Assembly (NCBI GenBank): GCA_026260175.1
Contig: JAKCWW010000014.1
Location: 166,284-230,283 of the forward strand
Source: Reticulitermes lucifugus
Taxonomy: Eukaryota; Arthropoda; Insecta; Blattodea; Rhinotermitidae
Reading direction: 5' to 3'
DNA: 64,000 bases
The translations under genes and the position numbers were made by a program. Below the pieces are notes generated by a model that saw only the letters and a list, made by a program, of their open reading frames with translations, had not been told where the DNA came from and did not search any database. Positions 1 to 11,429 of this stretch are shown here, one piece after another. Each line of letters begins with the position of its first letter. Within the stretch, counting starts at the first letter, position 1.

Positions 1-130
1 GAGGAGTCCTACCGAGTGTGGTGTGTCTAAAAAGTGTGATCGTGAAGCCTCGAAAAATGAGCCAGCCTAGGCCCCCTAGGTGCTGTCGAGCCATTGGAAA
101 AAGAAGAAGAAGAAAAAGAAAATAAAGGTC
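1..130 (+). mobile_element. LINE 3' end with GAA-rich tail
   Basis: The stretch ends in a run of GAA repeats after a motif (GCTGTCGAGCCATTGG) that resembles the 3' terminus of insect non-LTR retrotransposons. It parallels the end of the LINE fragment at 21120-21366 (AAGGGCTGTAGCACC followed by a GAT tail). Only the last part of the element is inside the window, so family and length cannot be judged. Confidence 0.45.
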
Positions 131-1317
131 ACAATATACCACCAACCTGGTGGAAAGGCCCTTGATCATTCACATAATTAACATAAATTTCTGACAACTC
201 TCAGTTCTACTGTAGATTCCAGTGGAAACTTCCACACCAAAATCAAACAGAATGGAGGCAGAGGGAGCTGGGAATCTGATGACAGGTTATCATAATGTCA
301 GATTCACGAAGAACTGTCTGAAAATTATGTAGGTATCTTTACCTGTTCAAATTGTGTACCAGATGGTGAGGAAATGCACACAGCAACAAGGAAGAAGTGC
401 AACAAAAACCGAATAGTGAGAGAGAGGCAACACTGATGGGGGAGTAAAGTGAAACAGTGTCAAACACTGCTACACTTTAGCTGCTATTTCTATACTTAAC
501 ATGAATGAATGCAGTGCAGTAAAACTCTGGTAGCTGACCAACAAATAACGTTATTAACGATTTTGTTTCATTTATTTTTGTGTCATGAAGTCCTGGCAAG
601 TAAGACTGAAAGATATTTGTCTTATAATAAAGTATTTAGTGTTAATTTAATAAAGTAAAACACAAATGAGATTTTAATTTATCACAGTGATGAGTATTAA
701 GATTATGGTCTTCTGAGATGTGATGCAACTAGAATACTGTAATGCTAAAAAGACATGACGACTTTTTTATGTTTTCTTAACAGTATTTGACTTGTTCAAA
801 ACCAACACCATGCAATTCTGAAATTCAAAAATATGGTTCTGATTCATTATTTAATGACTTGCATGCTTCACAATCCAGCTTTTAAGGTGAAAAATGGTTA
901 CTGAACTTTACAGAAATACCAGTATGTCATGGACAGCAGTTAAGGTTGGCAAGGAAATATACAATGCTTACCACAGTTCAGACACATGTCATAATTAACA
1001 ACTGACATGTAAAATGGATGAATAGAAAATAAAGTTAACTATACATCTGAACAACTCCACGAAAAGAACCAACTTATAGGAAGATGAAAACCAAAGGACT
1101 TGCAAGCCAAATTTTATTATCTGTATATGATATTGTTTAAGATAATAATCTTAAGACAGTACTTCAGTCTGAATCATCTGTGTTCAGGTACTGGAAAACT
1201 TAGGGGTATTAGTTGCAATAAGCTAAAATAACAACACAGTTAATAACATCTCATTCATAGATACTATTTGCTACTAAATCAAGAACTTTAACTAATACGT
1301 GCAGAAAACTATGTCCA
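131..1317. other. Non-coding flank, nothing recognised
   Basis: AT-rich sequence with stops in all frames. No exon, RNA gene or clear repeat was seen. Confidence 0.5.
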
Positions 1318-1321
1318 TTAA

Positions 1322-1483
1322 CCCTTCAATGCTGACCTTGGTACACTGTACAGACCTTTAATTCTTCACATGCTGCCGGCCTTAATGCACCATGCATTCA
1401 TGAATTGCATTTAAGGGTACTATAGTTTACACTCCTCTGTCCTGGGCAGTAGTTGGAATTTAAACCCCAGCGTCACTGAGGGG
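1322..1483 (-). mobile_element. piggyBac-like MITE, copy 1
   Basis: The element starts with CCCTTCAATG directly after a TTAA (1318-1321) and ends with GAGGGG followed by TTAT, a degraded TTAA. Its reverse complement aligns along its length with 55178-55296, which has intact TTAA on both sides. Shared blocks include ACGCTGGG, CAACTACTGC and CCCTTAAATGCA. TTAA target sites with CCC..GGG ends are the hallmark of the piggyBac superfamily. It has no coding capacity, so it is a non-autonomous copy of about 162 bp. Confidence 0.65.
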
Positions 1484-2511
1484 TTATACTGTCAAATGAG
1501 CATGTAATGGAGACTTCAGTCAGAAGTTCTGTGAACCTCTAATATAAAGAACTGCATGAAACGTGTTAAAACCAAAGTGTTTCTGTGACTTTCGATAGTC
1601 AATATACCTTTGGGTACTGCACATGGAACAGAGTAATACAACCATTTCTGATTCTAATTGGAGTATTTCCCTTCAGTTTCACAAGCTGACACTTATTCAG
1701 CAGGCACCAAGGTCTCATTCCCTGATGTAAAGTGCAACATGAAGGAGAATCACTCAACTCTATCTCAAGACCAGGCTGGGAATTGTGAAGCTTTATAGTC
1801 ATAACAGGTAATGATCATTTGTCCTTCCAACTTACCTATCAAAAGATGTTTAGCATTACTGCAGAAATATGCAGCTTTGTTTAGAAATGCTCTTCATAAA
1901 CTCTGAAAAAATAAAACAGAAATAAATACCAGACAAAGTTGAATGTAATGCCAGATGTAGATACAGCTACTGTATCTGTGATTTTTATACACGTTAATAA
2001 ATGTTACGCGCATAGGAATAGAATACTCATTTTAAGGACCATATTCTCTGAAACATGGATCCTTGTCAACAGGTTTCACAACCTTTAACCCCAAGATTAA
2101 CTGAAAACATTTTAACTTCGTAGCCGGGATTATGCGTGTCAAATGGTAACGTACCTATATATTCAGCAGAACGCTCTAAGGCCAAATAATTTACGACGCT
2201 ATAATAAAGGCGCTCTATATGTTCACGTCAATACTACTTGCTATTGTAACTCTAAACAGTGTACACGAAAGCATATGTCTGGTTTTGACAGCTACGCCCA
2301 CATGCTAAGACAGCAGAGTAAGGCACTTATAGTATTTAAAATGAATCTGATGCAAGCAAAATTGACTACAACTGAATTCTTCCCCACAGTGAGTAACAGC
2401 ACCTCTGTGAGCAAGTTCATTACATATACGTACAGAAATGAAATGCGAACCAGATGTCTGCACAACCAACCACAAATGCTTCCTTAGTCGCCATATTTAT
2501 TGATTTTCAAA

Positions 2512-2531
2512 TGCGCAACGCATACTGCGCA
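2512..2531. promoter_or_regulatory. Paired TGCGCA (NRF1/Ewg-like) motifs
   Basis: TGCGCA occurs at 2512-2517 and 2526-2531, shortly before an AATGGCGGGAAGGAG stretch (2566-2580). This layout resembles NRF1/Ewg-type promoter motifs and TSS-proximal sequence in animals. No gene could be attached to it on either strand, so a promoter here is a weak inference. Confidence 0.2.
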
Positions 2532-2729
2532 GAATTGAAGACCATGAAATACGAAATGCGAAATAATGGCGGGAAGGAGCGGAGTACGAAGTACATTTTC
2601 ATATATCTCTTTCTTTTATTAGCTGTGAGAAATTCCTGCACGCCGAAAAAATAAAGTTGGTAATGCAGCGCAACATTCCACTTGCAGTCAACATACGCAC
2701 ACGCAAAGACCAGTATAAGTAGACATTTC

Positions 2730-2743
2730 CTGCCATCTAGCGG
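2730..2743 (-). promoter_or_regulatory. CTCF-like site
   Basis: On the minus strand the sequence reads CCGCTAGATGGCAG, close to the bilaterian CTCF core CCASYAGRKGGCRS with one mismatch (A to G at the third position). CTCF marks insulators and chromatin boundaries. It lies 8.7 kb beyond the neuroligin stop codon, a plausible gene-boundary position, but one motif is not proof of binding. Confidence 0.35.
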
Positions 2744-4324
2744 AATTCCTGTCTTTCGCAATACCCTCAATAGCCCACTCCCTGAAACTCACCGTACAAT
2801 GTAAAATACATCATGCACGCGTACATGTTGACGTGTGGTTACAAGTAAACGAATTCCATTGCTATGTAAAATGTCTTGATGGTGAACACAAACAACAAGC
2901 CAAAAATACCGAGAAATAACGATTTCCTACGTAAACAGCATTGGGGTGCCATCTATCCACGGCTTCTTAGTACACATTACGTTTCACATTTCATGTCGGT
3001 GGCTCTTTGAATATAATTTTGTTTTTATTGCGCGGTCCGCTGGAACTTACAAAAAAAATTGAACGCCTACTGTAGAAACCACGTCTGTCCGTCTCTAACC
3101 TAGGATCAACACCTAAACCATTTCAGTATTGTCATGACATAGTAACTTGTATCACGGCGGCTTTATTCCACATCCCTTCTCAATCATAATCACAAAATTA
3201 CAGTTTATCACTGAATAACTAATTTACGTTTTTTGGTTATAGTGTGCTAAGAATAACATGTTTATAAACGCCAGTGTATTATACTTTCATTATTAAATGT
3301 ATTCATTGTTACTTAAACGTAATGAAAAAATATAAACTTAGTGACTTATGATAGCATATTCTTTTTTGTTCTTTATGGAGTATTTATTGAGGTGTTCAAT
3401 GTATTGAACAATATACCACATATTTTTATTATTGCTCAAGCACCAAAACCCTATGTAAACATGTGTTACTGTGGCCTCAATTTTGCGTCGACACTTAAAA
3501 CTTTCGTTGCAGTTAAACTGTATTCAGTCTGTAAAAAACAAAGATACAAGAATGTAACATAGTGTATTTATAAAATTTCAACGCTTAATGTAATTAGTCT
3601 AAAAATTTCAAACAGTCGAGAGAAGTTTTGTGCTTCTTGATAAAGTAATTATTTATAGACAGCATGCATCTTCAATCTCTTCTCTAAGTTTAAACATTAG
3701 GCGTGTTTATTATAAATTGGTAATTTAATCAGCATTCTGTGCCATAACTTGTTTTTCCTGACGCGTTAGTTGTGCCTTATGTTGAGAGTAATCGGATGCT
3801 TATAACAAGGCTGGAAATATGGTTTAACACTTATGCACAAGTGCATAAATTGATCCCTCCTCCAGCGAGGGGATTAGGGGGCGTGATCATAGCGTGCTGG
3901 TCTAAACCGTGTTGCACAATTTAAACATTTACACAATGCTTGGATAGCTGATACTTTTAACTTCCGCGGAGGTTGAGCAACCACCCGCGTTATTCCGCGC
4001 GTATTTACAATTTTCAGCGTCGGGCAAAAGTTTTCTATATATTTAATTATATTCAAACGGAAAACCGCGCTGAGCAAAATCGCGTTGGGCGAAGGGTTAC
4101 TGTGTTTTATACTACATATTAAATTGGGATTTTGTTGTAAATAAGTGTAGGATAATAAAGGAGTATCTCGGAATTTGAATTGCTTTATTTACAAAAGAAC
4201 AGTATAAGGAATGATCACTGGAGATCGAAGCAAAGACAAAACTATGTGGTCTTGAATTCATATGCACAAACTAGACTGAGTCTGTTTAATCAGATATTTT
4301 AGTAATATACCTTTCTCATATCAT

Positions 4325-4349
4325 ATCATATATATATATATATATATAC
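4325..4349. repeat. (TA)n microsatellite
   Basis: Uninterrupted TA dinucleotides. Confidence 0.9.
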
Positions 4350-5031
4350 ATATTCGTTTATTATAGGTTACAGTGAGATGCACTGTTTCTCCCTGAAAGT
4401 GTTAACGGAAATTTGAAACATGGAGTGTACGTTCCATTTACAAGATTGGGAAGTGTTAGAGCAAAACGTTCATTTTAGAGGGATTATGTGCGGGGAAGAT
4501 CAGAGAGATAAATAAATGTTACATTAATCATGAGACAGCTAAATAATTACAGTTGACAAAAAGCTATTACTTCCATTCGATGTGAGAGTGTCATAATCCG
4601 ACCATGTAATTTTGTAAGTTAAATGGCTTACAAAGTTGTCGCAAAACTTTTAGCGTAATTGGCGGACGGACCGACACTGTACTTGAGGTGGTAAGGGCAG
4701 GGTATTTGTTTCGTTCATCCGTCAGTCCGACAACGTCACTGTGCAGAACTTTCATTTATAGGTACTGTCAGCAGCAATTAGCAAGTGAACTGTTGTCAAG
4801 TGAGCACAGTCAATCACATGTCACGTCACTTATGCCACCGATACATTCAGTATCGGCTTATTTCACGAAAAGAGGCCCACACGGACAGTTATTCTGAAAG
4901 TGTACAATTTTATGAGCAAAGAGGTAAAGGGAGACATGCTCGAACGTTACAGAAAGCAGCGCGGTGGATCGGCTTTCACGGTTCGGCCGCGTAGAGAAAT
5001 AAAGATTTTCTGACTCTTCGGCAGATTCACA

Positions 5032-5068
5032 CTGAAGATGGTCATTGCAACGTTTGTCGAAACATCGG
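5032..5068 (+). repeat. CTGAAGATG...CGAAAC hairpin motif
   Basis: The stretch carries CTGAAGATGG, a poorly paired spacer and then TCGAAACATCGG. The same outer blocks occur at 9069-9095 and in the palindromic repeats at 13.8, 14.8 and 62.5 kb. The arrangement recalls the CUGANGA-stem-GAAA order of hammerhead ribozymes, but there is an extra U after the first block and the stem is weak in this copy. Confidence 0.3.
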
Positions 5069-7584
5069 GAAATAATTCCTGTACATAGCCAAACTATGAA
5101 AGCCGCTAAAACCTAAGGATAAGAATTACGGGGGGGGCATTAAGAGTGAAATACGGGGGCTGAAGAGGCAACTAAAGAAACATGTAGATTGACTGAAAAT
5201 GTAAATAGCGATAGGCAATGGCATAAGCAGCAGTAGTAGCAGCAGTGGCAGTGGCTATCACAACTTTGAGCCTGCTTCTGCATGCTACACATACTTCATT
5301 ATTGTACATGGCCTACTTTTCTGAGTACAGATTTATCAAAGTGTTGTCCGTGAACTCACGAGAATATTTACAAATTTAAAGCCAATAAAACCTTTGACTA
5401 GTGACTGGACTAATTTAACGTTCTTTTATTTAAAATAAATGGAACTCAGCCCTGTATTTACCATAATGTCTGTAAGTGGCAGGAAGTTATGTCTTATGTA
5501 AAAATCAGCCAAGTTAACTGAATTTATCTTTGAGGTAAACACTGATTAATATTTGTTTTACAACTGTGTGAAAAGCAAAACACATTTCTTTTTTTTGGAA
5601 AACATGGATTGTATTTGACAAATTTTCTAGAATTTCCTTTTTGGAAATTGAGATTCAGATAGTGGATTACCACGCAGCTGTACAATAAAGTAATATTTGT
5701 TAACGTGACTGCTTTACCTTATCCGTGAAACATATGGCACCATTTTGTATACATAGTTGAGTCACATAAATGAGCCCAGATTGTGTTCTGTCTTTGCTAA
5801 CGACCAAGAAAATTATAATTTGAGTTCCTTCAAATATTATTTAAAACTAATATAGTTTGTAGTCTGGTATCATTATAAATTTTGGAACTTCTGCATTAGA
5901 AGTTTTATATTATCCATTGTACTGATACATCAGTGTTTTAATTGTCAGTGTACTGGAATATGTATATCTGATGTTGTAGAGTCAAGATAGTCATGAAGGA
6001 AAGCTTTGCACTTGCTGATCAACCAGCATGCCAGATGTACACACTTACTCCTTTCTGGGTAGGCATATCATTTACTAGTCCTAAATGCCAAATGTACCTC
6101 TGACTAACGCCAACTCACAAACACATAGTATATATGATTAGTTTTATACATTTCTTTCATAATGTCATTTCATATTTCATTGGTCACTACTACTGAAAGG
6201 CAGACTTACACTCATGACAGCACCAATGAATTTCCATTTCATTCCGAATACAACCTGGTTTACGGTCGATTTTAATCGTGTATGGTCCTTTTATAGCCAC
6301 CAGTTCCATTTCACCAGGTGTTAACAGGAAGTTCTGTTAGTACTGACGAATTTCTTTTGGGTTGTAAAATGTTTAGAGAATGTGGAACAAAGGGAAAATC
6401 AACTGCAGTAAGACTGCTGTGTCTGTGTGTGTGTATGTGTGTGTGTATGCATATGTACTTCAACCTGTAATGGAGTGTATAAAATTTTCAAGATAACTTG
6501 AGACTCTGGCAATTCATACTTGAGGATATAGTGTGGAGTATGTGACATCATATTCAAACTTCAAATTAAGTTAATCATTTTGACAACTTTTCTTTGTACA
6601 CTGTACCAAAGACACTGTTCCATTCTCAAGTGGTATTGCTCTTCAAATGGATTCTTTATACCTGTACTTGTACTTTGGTAAATCCTGATATGCAATATAG
6701 GTAGCCTACTTCAGTCCACGCAGTGCTGCAAACCACAGCTAAAGAAGATCTGCAGCCATGTTTGGTTGTAGAGAACTGAAATTTTAGTGGTACTCCCTCT
6801 GCAAAATGATTAAACTCGAATTAATTAGTCATTTTGATTTTGTATTTACAGAAAATCTTCTGAGAGGGATGGGGGTCCTTGATCATGCAGTTGGCAGGCT
6901 GGTAAGAGTGTAGTATTTTTAAAATAAGAGATTTATAGAAGTGTTGCAACACATGAAAAGATTTTTTACTTAAAATGATCATGTTTATGATGAAAATTTG
7001 AAATTTGTAAAATTCTCCTGGGATTTGCTATTCTCGCTTTAATTCCCAATTTAAATGCCTTCAAAAATATGTAATGGATTTATTTACTGTAGTTTACTTT
7101 CAGGAACATTTGCTGGGATTTCAACGTACTCTTAAACAAAAACACATCTTTTGCCCACCTGCATAGCTTTGATTAATTATCTTTAAATAAGAGCTTTACA
7201 TGTGCTAAGATATTTGGTCACAATTAATTACACACCATTTCAGCATTGTTCATAATTCAACTATTTTTAAAACGTTATGTAAATCTGTAATCATTAATAA
7301 TAGAAGAACTGAGACTACAGACAATTTTTCTATTCATTTCTGAATCCATTAATTGGCTACTAGTTTTGAAATTAATGGCCTCAGACACCAATTGGTGGAA
7401 ACAATTGTTTCATATTAGCACTCAAAGAACTTGAAAAAATTTAAAGAACTTAGGGAATTCTCTCCTTTTATACAATCTTTGACTTTCTTAAGGCTGTTAT
7501 TTAATGATGCTGTTAATTACTACAATTTTGTGATATTGGTGATAGAGGAATGAAAGAGTAAGGCATACTGCTGGAATGATACTG

Positions 7585-7722
7585 ACAGGGGAAATTCAAA
7601 GTAGTCTAAGAAATCCTGCCCTGGTGCAACTTCATCAACCATAAATCCCACATGGGCTGGCCTGGGATTGAACCCAGGTCTTCATTGTGAGAGACTAACT
7701 AAGAGCTTTAGCCATGGCAAAA
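7585..7722 (-). mobile_element. SINE family A, old fragment
   Basis: A degenerate minus-strand copy of the tRNA-derived SINE seen intact at 48707-48990. On the plus strand it reads ACAGGGGAAATTC, then CATAAATCCCACATGGGC, then a B-box complement (GGGATTGAACCCAGG) and a head complement ending GCCATGGC. Divergence is high, so it is an old insertion. Confidence 0.6.
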
Positions 7723-8944
7723 CATTATTTTCTCTAACTAAAGTAAATGCATAATTGGGAGGTACTATCTGCTTGTTTGTCTGTTTGCTGAACTCATGTT
7801 TCATCTGCTGAGTCATCTGACAGATTTTGATTACATTTTATGTACATCTTATACTACAAGTCAGTAGAGTTCCCAGCCATTGCATTACACATTGGTTGCT
7901 TTTCATTTTTTGACATCAATTGTACATAATGAAAACAAAGTAGCTTCACAACGTTCATCATATGTGCCATTAAAAGTAGAATGTAATTGTATATAATCAA
8001 CTGCACCACACTATAAAACAGCCAGACGTAATCAGTTACAGCATTTTATACAATGGGCAGAAATTTCAGTGATATTTTATTTTTCTCACACACATCACAT
8101 AACATGCATGGCACCTTTGATGGCATGAGCAGTCTCAGTTGATAATTCATTTTTTGTTTTGTGGTAGGGTGACTGCAATGTCTTTTTCTGACAGGTCCAA
8201 AAAGAGACATCTATTGTCAAAGAAATTAATGATCACAATTTTAATTTTACTTCTTTCATTTATTACCAGAAGTGCATTCTGTAATGTCTCCAAAATTCAT
8301 CTGCTCCCATAGTCCCAGATGCTCCCCAAGGAAATCAGTTTCTCAGCAGCATGGTGTACATTTTTTTTACCACACGGAAGTGAAAACATTTCATGTTTGG
8401 TTGCAGCCACTGAATCCTACTATATCTGACTATACATACACTATAATGGGAGATAACTGCACAGATATAAGCACAGTTAATTTTAACATGTCTTGAAATG
8501 TGTAAACTCACTGTACTTTGTGTACATACTTTAAAAATCATATTCCTTGAATCCTTATTTCAGTTAAATAAATATGAAGGGTGACAGCCCATGTTGGTTA
8601 GTTTTTGCTCATAATAAACATGAAATGTGGTAAATCCCATAAATGGAATAACATTGAAACTTTTAAATATACCGTTACTCCATTATTATTTATGTAATAA
8701 TTCTCACAAGATCCCATATGCATGTTACATATGAGTACATATAATCTTATTAGTCCCTTCTGCAAAGTGCCTTATGTGAATATAATCATAGTACATGAGA
8801 TTTAGGGTTTTTGTGACTGTGAAAATTAGGAATGTTGTCTTGTATGTTATGGCACTGTCTAGTTTTGTAGGTGGTTACAAACGTTTTTGTGAAAGTTAAG
8901 ATTATCTATGTTCTGTGCAGTGAGATAAGACACCATATATATAT
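7723..8944. other. Non-coding flank, nothing firm recognised
   Basis: AT-rich. Near 7765-7850 a string of GTTTGTCTGTTTGC followed by CAGATTTTGATTACATTTTATG resembles a motif found in many insect DNA repeats, but its limits are not clear. No gene was seen. Confidence 0.4.
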
Positions 8945-9155
8945 ACCAACAGCTGCACTATAAGTAGATACAATGATAAACAACGTGTGATAAACTTCAT
9001 ACATGTTTCAGCCTTTCTTGGCCATCTTCAGGGAAGCATTTATTTATTTTTCATTGTTGAAAGCCTCCCTGAAGATGGCCGAGAAAGGCCGAAACATGTA
9101 GGAGGTTTACCACACGTTGTTTATCATTGTACCTAATTATAGTGCAGTTGTTGGT
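8945..9155. repeat. Long inverted repeat (fold-back)
   Basis: The left arm 8945-9036 and right arm 9062-9155 are reverse complements with roughly 90% identity, separated by about 25 bp of AT-rich loop. Each arm carries the block CCTGAAGATGGCC, GAGAAA or equivalent, GGCCGAAACATGT, a hairpin inside the larger hairpin. The outer ends read ACCAACAGCTGCAC and GTGCAGTTGTTGGT. It may be a fold-back MITE or two head-to-head copies of a repeat end. Confidence 0.75.
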
Positions 9156-9235
9156 ACACATATACATGGTGTTTTGGAAAATTGCTGCCTCCATCTTGAG
9201 GGTACAAGTGAGTACATTTGGGATGTGGGTCCGGT

Positions 9236-9404
9236 ATATAAGCAAACAGCTGTCCCAATACATGCCAAGTAGGCACAGAGGGGAGGTAGAGGTGTAGCTC
9301 TACCCATTTCCGACCCCAGTGCAAGAAGGAGGTGGATGGTCAGTGCCACGCCCCTGTCGCTTTGCCCGGGGGAAAGAGACTCAGTACCCATATATTATAG
9401 GTAT
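9236..9404 (-). mobile_element. SINE family B, split by a hAT
   Basis: The 3' half of a family-B SINE on the minus strand. Blocks such as ACATGCCAAGTAGGCACAG, AGCTCTACCC, GTGGATGGTCAGTGCCACG and GGGGAAAGAGACTCAGTACCC line up with the copies at 46460-46744 and 40515-40812. The element breaks off in CAACAGGG, where the hAT at 9413-10449 has inserted. A short SINE-like remainder (GGTGGCC) follows the hAT. Confidence 0.7.
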
Positions 9405-9412
9405 CAACAGGG

Positions 9413-10449
9413 TAGGGTTACCATACGTCTGGGTTTTCCCGGTCATGTCCTCTTTTTCAGGCTTCAAAATTGTGTCCGGGGGATTTTTTTAAATTTTATA
9501 CAAATGTCCGGGTTTTTTTGCCTTTGTCGATAGTCACACTCAGTTTTTCGGTGGTCGTTACATACGTTATTGTTCGTAGTTCTCATAGGCAAAGTTTCAA
9601 TTTCAGAACTTATTTTCACAGTTACTTCCGGTGGATCCGAACGCATGCTCGCACAGCCCAGTTTCAGGCTTTCCATTTGAACTGTGTGCAGTGAGGCGGA
9701 GGGCATGTTGTGCGCTGTTCAGTTCGTGTGTCGCTTTTATCGCCTTCTTACAATGGGGAAAAGAAAATGTACATTCACGGACGAACTAACAAGTAAGTAT
9801 TCGTGTCTCCGAAATGGTCGCGACGAGTGGGAAGCCGAATGCTTGGTATGTAAACCAGGAACTTACGTGGCTGTGGCGAACAAGGGTGCTCTTGATCTTC
9901 GAGCCCAGGTGGAATGCGAGAAGCACAAGACAGTTGTTAGGGGTGAAACGAGTTCAAGAAAAGTAACAAGCATTTTTTTACTAAATCGGGAAGCAAATCA
10001 GATGATGCTGTATTAGCGGCAGACGGTGCATCTGCATTTCATACCGTGAAGTATCATAGTAGTTACAAGACAACGGACTGCACGTCTGTTCTATTCTGTT
10101 CTGCTACCACATACTAGCAGTTGCTTGTTTTGAAAACTTCCTCTCCGTGGATGCCTTATCTTTTCATAACTGAAAATGTGATTGATTTTATGTCATTTTT
10201 TGCTTTTTATTGAAATTATTCTGTAATATTAATCATATCACTGTACTGATAGTAGTTGTAGTAATAAATCGGGGACCAGAATTTTGATAACTGTGCATAC
10301 TTCAATGTGTTTATGTCATACACTATTCACTATACGCCCTCTTTTTCGACCACAATTTGGACACCCCCTTTGCAGCTGACATGTCCTCATTTTTAAGGTC
10401 GATAAGTGGGAAATGTCCTCTTTTCTGCGATAGATATATGGTAACCCTA
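9413..10449 (+). mobile_element. Non-autonomous hAT transposon with 8-bp TSD
   Basis: The termini are inverted repeats (TAGGGTTACCATA at the left; TATGGTAACCCTA at the right). They are flanked by an 8-bp duplication, CAACAGGG at 9405-9412 and AAACAGGG at 10450-10457, one mismatch, as expected for hAT insertions. Inside, an ORF from about 9753 begins MGKRKCTFTDEL and carries a zinc-finger-like CLVCKPGTY...H segment ending near 10110. This resembles the N-terminus of a hAT transposase, but the catalytic and C-terminal parts are missing. The element is 1037 bp and internally deleted. It sits inside a SINE, so it is younger than that SINE. Confidence 0.8.
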
Positions 10450-10457
10450 AAACAGGG

Positions 10458-11429
10458 TGGCCAATAAGAAACGGGACGCATGAGTAGTTCCAAACAGGGC
10501 AAAGTATCAAAACAGACAGAAGAAGCGTGGACTGGCTTATACGCTGTCACTGCTGTTCTTGATGATCAAAAAGACCTTGCAAACGGTCAAGTGACAAAAA
10601 GCAAGATACCTGGAATGTTGATATTTTGGTGGGCCCTCCTTGACAGCTGCCATTTTGCACTGCTTCCCTGAAAGTTGCTCCTTTGAAAAGATTTTCCTCA
10701 AAGCTGCCCTTTTGGACAATCTAGCTTAAATTTTGCCATCCTACAGGGCGTTCCTTAAAATTGCCTTTCTGTAGTCTGTTCCTTAAAGTTGCCCTTCTGC
10801 ACACCGTTCCTTGAAGCTACCACTCTTGCGATATCTCACCCCTGCTTCCATTTGCACCGTTTCCTATGTAACTCCCCCACATTCTTGTGAAATAGCGAGT
10901 CATTTTTTGTCCTGAATATTGTGTGTGCAGGTTCCTCTAAAACGTTGGTATCCACAGAGATAAACTACACAACACGGTATGTATATACCAAATGATCACA
11001 GTCTTCAGTTACACTAGTTCATTATGTAATGTCCTTACAACTTCAGTGTTTTATGTCCTTATGCAAAGTGTCTTCTTCGATTACATTGCCGTATTATAGT
11101 CCACTGCACTTTGTATAGTAGCCCCTTCATTTCTTCCTTACTCCAAGTGTTGTGGGTACAAAGGAATGAAGGCTAGGGTGAAACGTGGTAAATCACTATC
11201 ATTATCAACATTATCATCGTCGTCATCATCATCATCGTTTTACCGATTAATATACTGTTGTTGATATTAGCGGTAAAACTTTACAAGATAACACACACCC
11301 AACAGACTTGTCCAGCTGAATGTAATATTATCTGATATGTGATCCTTCTCTGCCAGTGAGTGATCATGGTTTGAACTGGAAAGTTATGAAATGAATATCG
11401 TCAACGCTTTTTGCGTCGGCGGCATGATG
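10458..11429. other. 3' flank/UTR of neuroligin
   Basis: On the minus strand this follows the neuroligin stop codon at 11430-11432 and should include its 3' UTR. No convincing polyadenylation signal could be chosen. An imperfect tandem repeat of roughly 35 bp, built on GTTCCTTAAAGTTGCC, covers about 10650-10830. A CAT/CGT trinucleotide patch lies at 11205-11237. Confidence 0.45.
10650..10830. repeat. Imperfect ~35-bp tandem repeat
   Basis: Variants of TTCCTTAAAGTTGCCCTTCTG recur about every 35 bases (for example near 10750, 10785 and 10815), with more degraded units to the left. It lies just downstream of the neuroligin coding end. Confidence 0.5.

Larger units (their letters stand above)
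1484..7584. other. Non-coding flank with simple repeats
   Basis: About 6 kb without a recognisable gene. It holds a (TA)n run, a (GT)n run near 6420-6448, a CAG/TAG-rich patch near 5225-5255, a CTCF-like motif and paired TGCGCA motifs near 2.5-2.75 kb, and a hairpin motif at 5032-5068. Short ORFs of 60-114 codons here have no recognisable domain or codon bias and were not accepted. Confidence 0.5.

Noticed and set aside
9133-9391. Minus-strand ORFs of 63-84 codons over the SINE-B and the TLKMEAA motif
   Set aside because: They are translations of a SINE and of a short hairpin repeat, not genes.
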